Assembly (NCBI RefSeq): GCF_000011065.1
Contig: NC_004663.1
Span: 3,906,001 to 3,970,000, forward strand
Source: Bacteroides thetaiotaomicron VPI-5482
GTDB taxonomy: Bacteria; Bacteroidota; Bacteroidia; Bacteroidales; Bacteroidaceae
Reading direction: 5' to 3'
DNA length: 64,000 bases
Shown: piece by piece, positions 54,342 through 63,900 of the stretch
Layout: every line of letters starts with the position of its first letter
How positions within the stretch are numbered: position 1 is the stretch's first letter
The notes under the pieces: generated by a model
Seen by the model: only the letters and a program-made list of their open reading frames with translations
What the model was told of the DNA's origin: nothing
Database searches by the model: none
Made by a program: the position numbers and the translations under genes

Positions 54342-55748
54342 ATGAGAACAACAACATTTAAAACTAAGATTGCAGCTGTCGCTATGTTACTGACAGGACT
54401 GACATTATCTTCTTCCTTGCTTGCACAAGACATTTCGGGCACTTGGCATGGTAAACTCTCCCTTCCTGCCGGCTCGTTAACCATTGTATTCCATATCAAG
54501 CATACGGAACAGGGAACTTATGTGGCAACTCTTGACAGCCCCGATCAGGGAACCAAAGATATAAAAACAGAAACAACTTCTTTTCAAGACTCTACACTGA
54601 CTGTTCAGATACCGATTATCCATGCCTCTTATAAAGGGAAACTGAATGCGGACCAAACCATTACCGGCACATTCACACAAGGAATGCCCCTCCCATTGAA
54701 TCTGACGAAAGGAGAGTTTAGCGGACCTAAACGCCCGCAGGAGCCTCAGCCACCTTTTCCTTATAAGGTCGAGGAAGTCAGCGTAAAGAATACGCAGGAC
54801 GGAATCACTCTGGCAGGCACATTAACCCTTCCGGAGAAAGGGAGTAAATTTCCGGCTGTAGTATTGGTTACAGGAAGTGGTGCTCAAAACAGAGATGAAG
54901 AAATCATGGGGCATAAACCTTTTCTTGTTATCGCCGATTATCTGACACGTAACGGAATTGCCGTACTAAGATGCGATGACCGTGGCACAGCTGCTTCACA
55001 AGGAGATTATGCAAGTGCTACCAATGAAGATTTTGCAAAAGATACGGAAGCAGCGCTGAACTATCTACGCAGCAGAAAAGAAATTAATACCCGGAAAATC
55101 GGCATTATCGGACATAGCTGCGGTGGAACAATCGCATTTGATATTGCCGCCAAAGACCCCAACATCTCATTTATCATATCATTGGCAGGAGCTGCCGTGC
55201 GAGGTGACAGCTTGATGCTTAAACAAGTGGAATTGATTTCCAAGTCGCAAGGGATGCCCGATCCGGTGTGGCAGACAATGAAACCATCCGTTCGCCACAG
55301 ATACTCTTTATTACAGCAAACGGCCAAGTCGTCGGATGAAATCAGAAAAGAGGTGTACGCTGATGTTACCAGAACCATGTCTGCCGAACAGTTGAAAAAC
55401 CTGAATACCGTACAACAACTATCTGCCCAAATAAACTCCATGACCTCGCCGTGGTATCTCCACTTTATGAGATACGATCCGACTGCAAGTCTGAAAAAAA
55501 TAAAGTGTCCGGTCCTCGCATTAAACGGAGAAAAAGACATTCAAGTAGATGCCGATATGAATCTGACTGCTATCAAGCAGCACATCAGCGAGAACGGAAA
55601 CAAGAATGTAACAATCAAAGCCTATCCAAAACTGAACCACCTGTTTCAGACTTGTGAGAAAGGAACTTTAGCCGAATACGGACAATTGGAAGAGACGATA
55701 AATCCGGAAGTCCTGAAAGACATGACTGAGTGGATAAAAAAGCAATAA
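54342..55748 (+). CDS. Exported alpha/beta-hydrolase with N-terminal beta domain
   Basis: The 468-aa protein has a signal peptide (LLTGLTLSSSLLAQD). A beta-rich N-terminal domain (about 28-130, ISGTWHGKL...YKGKLNADQTITGTFTQG) is of a type often found before this hydrolase. The alpha/beta-hydrolase fold starts at GITLAGTLTLPEKG. It shows LVTGSGAQNRDE, CDDRGTAAS, GHSCGG (nucleophile Ser259), LNGEKDIQVD (Asp) and PKLNHLF (His). This layout is common in Bacteroides and usually annotated as an S9-like peptidase or esterase; the real substrate is unknown. It is the third gene of the operon starting at 50915. Confidence 0.82.
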   Translation: MRTTTFKTKIAAVAMLLTGLTLSSSLLAQDISGTWHGKLSLPAGSLTIVFHIKHTEQGTYVATLDSPDQGTKDIKTETTSFQDSTLTVQIPIIHASYKGKLNADQTITGTFTQGMPLPLNLTKGEFSGPKRPQEPQPPFPYKVEEVSVKNTQDGITLAGTLTLPEKGSKFPAVVLVTGSGAQNRDEEIMGHKPFLVIADYLTRNGIAVLRCDDRGTAASQGDYASATNEDFAKDTEAALNYLRSRKEINTRKIGIIGHSCGGTIAFDIAAKDPNISFIISLAGAAVRGDSLMLKQVELISKSQGMPDPVWQTMKPSVRHRYSLLQQTAKSSDEIRKEVYADVTRTMSAEQLKNLNTVQQLSAQINSMTSPWYLHFMRYDPTASLKKIKCPVLALNGEKDIQVDADMNLTAIKQHISENGNKNVTIKAYPKLNHLFQTCEKGTLAEYGQLEETINPEVLKDMTEWIKKQ

Positions 55749-55801
55749 ATTGATTTAAATCAAAATCATTCCTGACGAACTCATTCTGAGAGATTTTGTT
55801 T

Positions 55802-55809
55802 TACCTTTG
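55802..55809 (+). promoter_or_regulatory. Promoter -7 box of the MFS gene
   Basis: TACCTTTG fits TAnnTTTG and lies 63 bp upstream of the ATG. The -33 side is weak. A perfect 14-bp palindrome TTGATTTAAATCAA (55750-55763) sits just after the previous stop codon. Confidence 0.4.
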
Positions 55810-55872
55810 CACCCCGTAAAAATACGCTAAATAAAGAAGGTAAAAAGTAACAGGTATCAGGTTGAGTTTCGT

Positions 55873-57015
55873 ATGAAGAAGAGTCTTATTGCATTGGCAT
55901 TCGGTACCCTCGGATTGGGTATCGCCGAGTTTGTAATGATGGGTATACTGCCCGATGTAGCCAGAGATTTAAAGATTAGCATCCCTGCTGCCGGACATTT
56001 CATTTCCGCCTACGCACTAGGCGTTTGTGTCGGCGCCCCTGTATTGACATTAGCACGTAAATATCCACTAAAACATATATTGCTGGTATTAGTCACGCTG
56101 ATTATGGTAGGTAATATCTGTGCGGCATTATCACCTAACTACTGGATGCTGCTTATCTCCCGCTTCATCTCCGGACTTCCTCACGGAGCCTATTTCGGGG
56201 TCGGTTCTATCGTCGCGGAAAGGCTCGCCGATAAAGGCAAGAGTTCAGAAGCTGTCTCCATCATGATAGCCGGAATGACCATCGCCAACCTGTTCGGCGT
56301 ACCGCTGGGAACTTCTTTAAGCACCATGCTTTCGTGGCGGGCTACCTTCCTGCTGGTAGGTCTTTGGGGAATCGTCATTCTGTATTACATCTGGCGTTGG
56401 GTTCCTCAGGTAGAAGGGCTGAAAGATACCGGTTTCAAAGGACAGTTCCGCTTTCTCAAAACTCCGGCTCCCTGGCTCATTCTGGGTGCTACGGCATTAG
56501 GTAATGGCGGCGTATTCTGCTGGTATAGCTATATCAATCCAATGCTCACTCATATCTCCGGTTTCTCTGCCGAAAGTATCACCCCGCTGATGATTCTTGC
56601 CGGATTCGGTATGGTCATGGGAAATCTGATCAGCGGGCGGCTCTCCGACCGCTACACTCCCGGAAAGGTAGGAACTGCCGCACAAGCACTGATCTGCCTG
56701 ATGCTATTGCTTATCTTCTTCCTTTCTCCCTACAAATGGGCGGCTGCGCTATTGATGTGCCTCTGCACCGCAGGACTGTTTGCCGTATCCAGTCCGGAAC
56801 AGATATTGATTATCCGTGTAGCCAAAGGAGGCGAAATGCTCGGAGCTGCCTGTGTACAGGTAGCGTTCAATCTGGGAAATGCCATCGGAGCTTATGCAGG
56901 AGGACTGGCAATCAGCGGCGGCTACCGTTATCCCGCCCTGACGGGTGTTCCGTTCGCATTGATCGGCTTCATCCTTTTCCTGATCTTTTATAAGAAGTAT
57001 CAAGCCAAATACTAA
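55873..57015 (+). CDS. MFS transporter, AraJ-like sugar/drug efflux family
   Basis: The 380-aa protein has about 12 hydrophobic helices. The N-terminus LAFGTLGLGIAEFVMMGILP is the hallmark of the AraJ/YdhP/DHA1 branch. The loop after helix 2 is LARKYPLKH, and loop 8-9 contains GRLSDRYTPGK (the MFS G-x-x-x-D-R/K pattern). Members are proton-driven exporters in the inner membrane; the substrate is not predictable. It is separated from the upstream operon by 124 bp with its own -7 box, and nothing links it to the glycan loci beyond position. Confidence 0.88.
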   Translation: MKKSLIALAFGTLGLGIAEFVMMGILPDVARDLKISIPAAGHFISAYALGVCVGAPVLTLARKYPLKHILLVLVTLIMVGNICAALSPNYWMLLISRFISGLPHGAYFGVGSIVAERLADKGKSSEAVSIMIAGMTIANLFGVPLGTSLSTMLSWRATFLLVGLWGIVILYYIWRWVPQVEGLKDTGFKGQFRFLKTPAPWLILGATALGNGGVFCWYSYINPMLTHISGFSAESITPLMILAGFGMVMGNLISGRLSDRYTPGKVGTAAQALICLMLLLIFFLSPYKWAAALLMCLCTAGLFAVSSPEQILIIRVAKGGEMLGAACVQVAFNLGNAIGAYAGGLAISGGYRYPALTGVPFALIGFILFLIFYKKYQAKY

Positions 57016-57199
57016 ACTTTGAGTCAAAGCAAGCCACTGGTAAATAACTTAATCCAAAGAAAAATAAATCACCCCAAGTAATACCGTAATACCCCAAACA
57101 AAACATACTTTTCTGCCGCCAAACGCAGATTAATGGGTTTTAATTGCAAATTAACTCTGTATTAATCGCCATCACACTATTTTATTAATGCCTCCCCTA

Positions 57200-57207
57200 T
57201 AATTTTG
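57200..57207 (+). promoter_or_regulatory. Promoter -7 box of the GH2-PA14 gene
   Basis: TAATTTTG fits TAnnTTTG, 37 bp upstream of the ATG at 57245. The gap 57016-57199 has no gene. It contains an inverted GATTAAT/ATTAATC pair, a possible operator. The HTCS-type motif is not present. Confidence 0.4.
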
Positions 57208-57244
57208 CATCTGACGTACTTTCTCAATAAACAGATGAAAAACA

Positions 57245-60200
57245 ATGAATGCTTTAAAAAAAAGTTGGATGTTATACTTGTGCATACTATGTGGATGGAC
57301 AAGTGTGTCGGTAGATGCAAAACAGGACGATAAAACAGCGGGAAGATACACTCTTTCTCTGGATGGTGGAGAATGGCATTTATGGCAGGACAAGCAGGCG
57401 GAATGGAAAAACGATAAACTGTTTCTGCCGGAAGATGCTACGGATTTGTCACTCCTTCCTGTGAATGTTCCGACAGGAGGCTGGGAACAACTGAATCCGG
57501 CCAATGCCACAGCCGTGCAGGTGCCGGGAACCGTGGAGGAATATTGTACAGTTTCCAGTCGCCCAAGTCCGGACGATGGAGCAGGAGTCAGCTGGTGGTT
57601 TAGAACTATCAAACTCCCGGCAACACTGAAAGGCAGACGGGTGCTGATTCATTTTGAATCGGTCCGTATGCGTGCCGAGATTTATCTGGACAGGAAGCTG
57701 GTGGGATATGATATGATTGGAGAATCCCCCTTTGACGTGGATATTACAGAAGCGGTGAAACCCGGTGAAGAGCAACTTCTGGCAGTGCGGGTGACACATC
57801 CGGGAGGTAATTTCCATTGGCAGGACTTCACGGAGATGAATTGGGGCAGCTATCAGATACCGCCCGGAAGGTCATTCGGAGGAATCATAGGGCGGGTACG
57901 TCTGGATGCAGTCTCTCCTTTGTTCATATCAGACATCTATATGCAGAACCAACCGGAATATACCAAAGTGAAAGCGATTCTGACAGTGAACAATACCCTG
58001 ATGAATACAGAAAAGGGGCAGCTCATGTTCACAGTTGCAGAAAAGGAAAACCCATCGAGAATTATAGCTCGCAGGGATTTGAAGAACGTTATCTTGCAAA
58101 AGGGAGAAAATACGATAACCATGGACCTGAACTGCCCGAATGCGAAACTCTGGAATCTGGATTCCCCGCATCTGTACGTTTGCCGGGTCGAACTCAAATC
58201 GGCTAAAAGAATATGGGATGCAGATTCCCGGACTTTCGGTTTCCGCTGGTTTGAACCGACAGGGATTGGAAAAGATGCCCAGTTGAGACTGAACGGGCAG
58301 CGGGTGATGCTGCTTACCGCCATCAGTTGGGGATATTGGCCTGTGGGCGGCTTGTATGCCACTCCGGAAATGGCCGAAAAACAGATACTTACAGCCAAGG
58401 CTTTAGGACTGAATATGCTGAATTTCCATCGTTCCATCGGTTCACCGGTAGTGCTCGAAAAAGCAGATGAACTGGGACTGCTATATCTGGAAGAGCCGGG
58501 AGCTTTTCACTCCGCAGGACACGATCCCTTCATCCGGACCATAGTCAATACCAAACTGCAACGAATGATCTTGCGGGACAGAAGTCATCCAAGTCTCGTC
58601 ATTTATAATCTGATAAATGAATGGGGAGGTCCTCGTGCCAGAGATAAAGAACTGACTGCCCTGCGTATGGAAGACATGAAAAAGGCGCATGCCATTGATC
58701 CGAGCCGGGTGATGACTTTTACTTCCGGATGGGCTTCTGCCGAACATTCGGAAGAGGATGCCAAGGCAAATCTGTTACCTTTCGATTCGGTACTGCACCG
58801 GAAGGGATGGTTCGACAATCATCGCGCCGCAGGGCCTGCCACTTGGGAGGAAGATTACTATAGAGGTCCGAAAGACAATCTGATGTATACGGACAACCGG
58901 ACCGAAATCTATATACGGGGCGAAGAAGGTGCTCTTTCAACTCCTCCCCGCATTGCCGAAATTGCCAAAGAAATAGAACAGACCGGAATCAAGGGGTGGG
59001 ACGGATTATTCTGGAAGAATCAATATGAGGCATTTCAGCAGTTTTTCCATGAGAAGAACCTGGCACCTTACTTCGGCTCCATTGACTCGCTGACACGCGC
59101 CATGGGAGATGTCTCTTTCGACCATCAAGGACGGCGCATTCAAGGAATGCGTATGCAGAATACAGGAGACGTTTATGCAGTGAACGGCTGGGAAGCGATG
59201 CCGTATGACAACCATTCCGGCATTGTAGACATCTACCGGAACTGCAAAGGAAATCCTTCCACCTTTACTTACTATACCCAACCGCTCTATGTAGCGGTCT
59301 CTCCCCGCACACAGTTTGTACACCTGCCGGGAAAAGTACCGGTCGATTTCTACATCGTTAATGAAAAAAATCTTTCCGGAAAATACCGTTTATCAGTATT
59401 TGTCTGCACACCCGACGGGAAGGAAGGAAAACACATCGAAAAAGAGGTGCACATTACCGGAGGAGACTGTTTCGGACAGCTATTATTGGAGCACTGCCAG
59501 TTGGAAATAGAAGGAGTTTCCGGTTTATATCAAGTCAAGGCGCAATTACGGAATGCGTCGGGACACCTGTGCGCCGAAGGGAAAGATGAAGTACTTGGCA
59601 TTTACTGGGATAAGAAGCAATTGAAAGGAAAAGGTGCTTTATATGGTACTCCCGATGATCCTGTTGCTACCTTTTACCAGAAAGCAACCGGATGCGAGCT
59701 TCCTGCTTTCCATTCGGATATAGAGAAACTGGACTGGATTGTAGTGACACGTTCATCCCTGGATGCGCCGCAGCCTGTTCCTGTTGAAGCATTTTGTCAG
59801 AAAGAAGGCAAATCGGTTTTGGAACTCTCTCTTTATAAAGACGATGACTTACGTACATTGGCGGGGGTGACCCAAGACAACAAGATAGACCGTACTTTCG
59901 CAGACGGTGCCCAACCGGACCCCTTGCTTCCTGCCAACCAATCTTTTTCAGCTATCTGGGATGGGAAATTAAAAGCCCCTCAGTCCGGCACCTATATGAT
60001 TGGGGTTACTTCCGATCAGGGAATGCGTCTTTCCGTCAACGGACAGCGTATTGTTGATGAATGGAGAAATAATAAAGAATTGACCGTCGTTCGCCCTTTC
60101 TTGTTGAAAGCAGGTGATGAGGTCGCTGTCCGTGTGGAATACAGTCAACGCAATCCCACGGGAAGCGTACAATTAGTCTGGTCTCTTCCGGACCATGCGG

Positions 60201-60670
60201 CGATTGCTCCCCAAGAGTTATTGGATCGCGTAAAGGAAGACGGTACTTCATTGCTCTTGTTAAAATCGGCCGAGTCATGGATGGATGCTGTGAGCGCATA
60301 TACAGGTTCGGCTTATCATGGCTATTATTCCGTAGGAAAGAACTGGGTAGGCGGCGTTCATTTCGTGAAAGAACATCCTCTTTTCAACGGTCTTCCGGTC
60401 AATGTAGCAATGGGATGGCCTTATCAAGCCCTGGTGCGTAACGGCGACCGGCGTTTAGGGCTACATATAGATAATGAAGAATTAGTGGCAGGCTCATACG
60501 GCAGTGCTCCGTTTAATCTTGGCTCTGCTGTCGGAATCATCTCTTGCGGAAAAGGGAAAATCTATTATTCAACCTTAGATTTGGTTGATAACCTGAATAA
60601 TCCTGCGGCTGCGGCTGATGTAGCCCGCAAGTTGTTTTGCAACTTTATTCTTTTAAGTAAGGATAGATAA
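57245..60670 (+). CDS. Large secreted GH2 glycosidase with inserted PA14 domain
   Basis: The 1141-aa protein has a signal sequence (MLYLCILCGWTSVSVDA). A GH2 jelly-roll domain (about 80-215, VPGTVEEYCTVSS), an Ig-like domain (about 225-335) and a TIM barrel follow. The barrel has YNLINEWGG (acid/base Glu459) and RGEEGALS (likely nucleophile Glu560 or Glu561). The region about 740-1141 looks like a glutamine-amidotransferase-like fold into which a PA14 domain is inserted (about 900-985, FSAIWDGKLKAPQSGTYMIG, then SDQGMRLSVNGQ). PA14 domains bind sugars. The substrate is unknown. It is probably monocistronic: its own promoter upstream, a terminator at 60733-60756. Confidence 0.85.
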   Translation: MNALKKSWMLYLCILCGWTSVSVDAKQDDKTAGRYTLSLDGGEWHLWQDKQAEWKNDKLFLPEDATDLSLLPVNVPTGGWEQLNPANATAVQVPGTVEEYCTVSSRPSPDDGAGVSWWFRTIKLPATLKGRRVLIHFESVRMRAEIYLDRKLVGYDMIGESPFDVDITEAVKPGEEQLLAVRVTHPGGNFHWQDFTEMNWGSYQIPPGRSFGGIIGRVRLDAVSPLFISDIYMQNQPEYTKVKAILTVNNTLMNTEKGQLMFTVAEKENPSRIIARRDLKNVILQKGENTITMDLNCPNAKLWNLDSPHLYVCRVELKSAKRIWDADSRTFGFRWFEPTGIGKDAQLRLNGQRVMLLTAISWGYWPVGGLYATPEMAEKQILTAKALGLNMLNFHRSIGSPVVLEKADELGLLYLEEPGAFHSAGHDPFIRTIVNTKLQRMILRDRSHPSLVIYNLINEWGGPRARDKELTALRMEDMKKAHAIDPSRVMTFTSGWASAEHSEEDAKANLLPFDSVLHRKGWFDNHRAAGPATWEEDYYRGPKDNLMYTDNRTEIYIRGEEGALSTPPRIAEIAKEIEQTGIKGWDGLFWKNQYEAFQQFFHEKNLAPYFGSIDSLTRAMGDVSFDHQGRRIQGMRMQNTGDVYAVNGWEAMPYDNHSGIVDIYRNCKGNPSTFTYYTQPLYVAVSPRTQFVHLPGKVPVDFYIVNEKNLSGKYRLSVFVCTPDGKEGKHIEKEVHITGGDCFGQLLLEHCQLEIEGVSGLYQVKAQLRNASGHLCAEGKDEVLGIYWDKKQLKGKGALYGTPDDPVATFYQKATGCELPAFHSDIEKLDWIVVTRSSLDAPQPVPVEAFCQKEGKSVLELSLYKDDDLRTLAGVTQDNKIDRTFADGAQPDPLLPANQSFSAIWDGKLKAPQSGTYMIGVTSDQGMRLSVNGQRIVDEWRNNKELTVVRPFLLKAGDEVAVRVEYSQRNPTGSVQLVWSLPDHAAIAPQELLDRVKEDGTSLLLLKSAESWMDAVSAYTGSAYHGYYSVGKNWVGGVHFVKEHPLFNGLPVNVAMGWPYQALVRNGDRRLGLHIDNEELVAGSYGSAPFNLGSAVGIISCGKGKIYYSTLDLVDNLNNPAAAADVARKLFCNFILLSKDR

Positions 60671-60732
60671 TGCGAATCAGTAATAGCTATAAAGCAATCG
60701 GGTAGTTATTGCAAGAAAAAATAATTCTGAAA

Positions 60733-60756
60733 GGAGAGAATATTTTCTCTCCTTTT
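60733..60756 (+). terminator. Rho-independent terminator after the GH2-PA14 gene
   Basis: GGAGAGAA (60733-60740) pairs with TTCTCTCC (60745-60752) around TATT, followed by TTTT. It lies 63 bp after the GH2 stop and immediately before the putA promoter. Confidence 0.7.
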
Positions 60757-60758
60757 GC

Positions 60759-60788
60759 TTGAAAATCAACAAGATATTTTTATATTTG
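60759..60788 (+). promoter_or_regulatory. Promoter of putA
   Basis: TTG (60759-60761), 19 bp, TATATTTG (60781-60788): a strong Bacteroides promoter. The transcript would carry a leader of about 200 nt before the putA ATG at 60996. Confidence 0.65.
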
Positions 60789-60836
60789 CGAGAAGTGTGA
60801 GCCTTTTGTACCTAATCACTTTAAAAAACGACGAAT

Positions 60837-60938
60837 ATGACACAACAGTATCTGTTCGACCGCTTCTCGCAGCAAGCGTTGCAAACCCTGCATCGCTACC
60901 GTGCTGTTATGTTCAGTCCCACCTGCCACCCTATGTAA
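60837..60938 (+). CDS. 33-codon leader ORF upstream of putA
   Basis: ATG at 60837 opens MTQQYLFDRFSQQALQTLHR and ends ...TCHPM TAA at 60938. It lies wholly inside the putA 5' leader, about 40 nt after the promoter, with 57 bp to the putA ATG. Its codons look ordinary and its GC content is higher than the leader around it. It could be a regulatory leader peptide or a small protein; there is no sign of a classical run of regulatory codons. Confidence rests on position and composition only. Confidence 0.4.
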   Translation: MTQQYLFDRFSQQALQTLHRYRAVMFSPTCHPM

Positions 60939-60995
60939 ATTGCATTTGAGATTCTTATTTTCTTAATTTCCATAATCTACATAGATCAGATTAGT

Positions 60996-63900
60996 ATGGA
61001 CAAACAATATCAACCGACCCTTACCGAAGTACAGGATTGGGTACTCAAACTGTACAATACCTGTGAACAAACCATCACAGAAGCCGAACGCCGCGAACAG
61101 CATAAATACGCTGTCATGGTACAACGTCCGCAGGACAAGAAATTCCTCGTGAAGATGCTGGATGAATCTTCGCAAATCCGTGACCGAAGGATACTTGCCA
61201 AACGTATCAAAACCCTTCTCGACCAATACGGCGTTCCCGAATTTCTGAACAAGCGGGACAGCTTCCTGTTCAAAATGTATCAGGCATTCGGCCATCATTT
61301 CGACTTTATCGCCATCCCCATCATCAAGAAGCGCCTGCGCATGAACACCTCGCAGGTCATCATCAACGAAGCGCGTCCGCAACTCACGAAGCATCTGGCC
61401 ATCCGTGCAAAGGAGAAAATCGGGCAGAACGTCAACCTGCTGGGCGAAGTGGTGCTCGGCAACGGAGAAGCCGACCATCGTTACCACCATTATCTGAAAG
61501 CGCTCGAATCACCCGACATCAACTACATATCAGTGAAAATATCGGGAATCTATGCGCAGACACACGCCTTGAATTATGAAGAAAGTTTTCCGGAACTCAT
61601 TTCGCGAATGTCCGCGCTTTATCAGAAAGCGATTGATTTCCCCTATACGGACGAAGAAGGAGTCAGACGATCCAAGTTTATCAATCTGGATATGGAGGAG
61701 TACAAAGATACCCATTTCACATTACGCCTCTTCAAGACAGTGCTCAGCCTGCCGCAGTTCAAGAACTATTCCGCCGGAATCGTCGTTCAGGCATATCTGC
61801 CGGACGCATACGACTTTCAGACCGAACTGATCGAATTTGCCAAAGCACGTGTGGCAGAAGGCGGTGCTCCGATCAAGATGCGTCTGGTGAAAGGCTGCAA
61901 CCTGGAAATGGAAACCGTCATCTCTTCGCTGAGAGGCTGGCCCAATCCGATCCGCCCTTCCAAAGAAGAAGTAGACGCCAACTACCTGCATCTGCTGGAA
62001 CGGGCACTGATGCCCGAAAACGCAAGGGTATTGCATCTTGGAGTAGCTTCCCATAACCTGTTCTCCATCGCCTACGCCTATCTGCTGGCTCAGAAATATG
62101 GTACAGCCGAATACATGACCTTCGAAATGCTGGAAGGGATGGCGAACCACCTATGGAGAGCCCAATCCATGCTCGGCAACCGGGTGATTCTTTATACTCC
62201 CGTAGTGAAAAACGAACATTTTCTGAATGCCGTCTCATATCTCGTCCGCCGGATGGATGAGAATACGGCACCTGATAACTTCCTGACTCACTCTTTCAAT
62301 CTGAGACCGAACACAAAAGAGTGGGATTTCCTGGCTAAGCAGTTCGAAGATGCCTACGCCATGAAAGATCAACTGAGTCATGTGTCCCCACGCACACAGA
62401 ATCGCAATCTTCCTTACACGCCCGTCCCACCGGCAGACGTCCTGAAGAATGAACCGGACACGGACTTCGACCTGCCACAGAATCAGGAATGGGTGCGTTC
62501 TATCTTCTCCAAATGGAAGAAAGACGGAACGGAACAGCCGGAAATCATTCCGCTGCAAATAGGTGCGGAAACGGTGGTATGCGAAAGCCGCTACCCATAT
62601 ACAGACCGTTGTCAGGACGATGAAGTCTGTATCTGTGAAATGTCGCAGGCGGACAGCGCACAAGTGGAGAAAATCATCGAAATTGCAGAGGCAGACCCTG
62701 CCGGATGGAGAAAGACCACACTCGAAGAACGCCACCGGATCATGTACGAAGCAGCCAACCGGCTCGCCGATATGCGGGGCGATCTGATAGGCTGTATGTG
62801 TGCCGTGACGGGTAAAACCGTCATTGAAGGTGATGTAGAAGTATCGGAAGCGGTAGACTATGCCCGTTTCTATACGACAGCGATGAAGAAGTTTGCCGCG
62901 CTGGATGACGTAGAAATGAAACCGAAAGGCACCATACTGGTCATCTCCCCGTGGAACTTCCCCTGTGCCATCCCTGTGGGCGGCATAGTAGCCGGACTGG
63001 CGGGAGGAAATACCGTTATACTGAAACCTGCCACCGTAGCCGCCCCTGTTGCGTGGATGTTTGCCAAGGCATTCTGGGATGCCGGTGTGCCGAAGGAAGC
63101 GCTGCAAGTCATCATCACCCGCCGGGAAGCACTGAAAGTACTGACTACCGCCCCCGCCATCAAACATATCATTCTGACAGGAGGAACGGACACCGCACAG
63201 AATATCGCAAAAGCCAATCCGACCACTCCGTTATCGGCAGAAACGGGAGGTAAAAACGTTATTATCCTCACAGCGTCGGGCGACCGTGACCACGCCATCA
63301 TGAACATCGTCACTTCTGCCTTCGGCAATGCCGGACAGAAGTGTTCCGCCTGTTCGCTGTTGTTAGTCGAACGTTCCGTATACGAAGACGAAAACTTCCG
63401 TAGCAAGCTGAAAGATGCGGCGACAAGCCTGAAAACCGGCAGTGTGTGGAATGCCGGAAATATCGTCGGTCCGATGATTACCAACAAGAACGATAAGTTA
63501 CTGCAAGCCTTCAACCTCGAACCGGGTGAGTCATGGCTGGTTCCCCCGCGTTTCATCGACCGCAGAGAGTACATCCTTGCACCAACTGTCAAATGGGGAG
63601 TAAAACCGGAAAGTTTCTCATTCCGCACCGAATTGTTCGGTCCCCTGCTGAGCGTGGCCTGTATCGAGAACCTTGAAGAAGGAATCAGGCTGGTGAACGG
63701 GTTGGATTACGGATTGACCTCCGGCCTGCAAAGTCTGGATGAAAAGGAGCAGAAGCTGTGGAAGAACTCCGTAATGGCAGGAAACCTGTATATCAACCGG
63801 GGAATTACCGGAGCCATCGTCAACCGGCAACCATTCGGAGGAATGAAACTATCCGCCTTCGGTGGTGGTATCAAAGCAGGTGGCCCCAACTACTGTACCT

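Noticed and set aside
62235..63628. Minus-strand frames opposite putA
   Set aside because: They are antisense to the conserved aldehyde dehydrogenase domain and have no recognisable motif.
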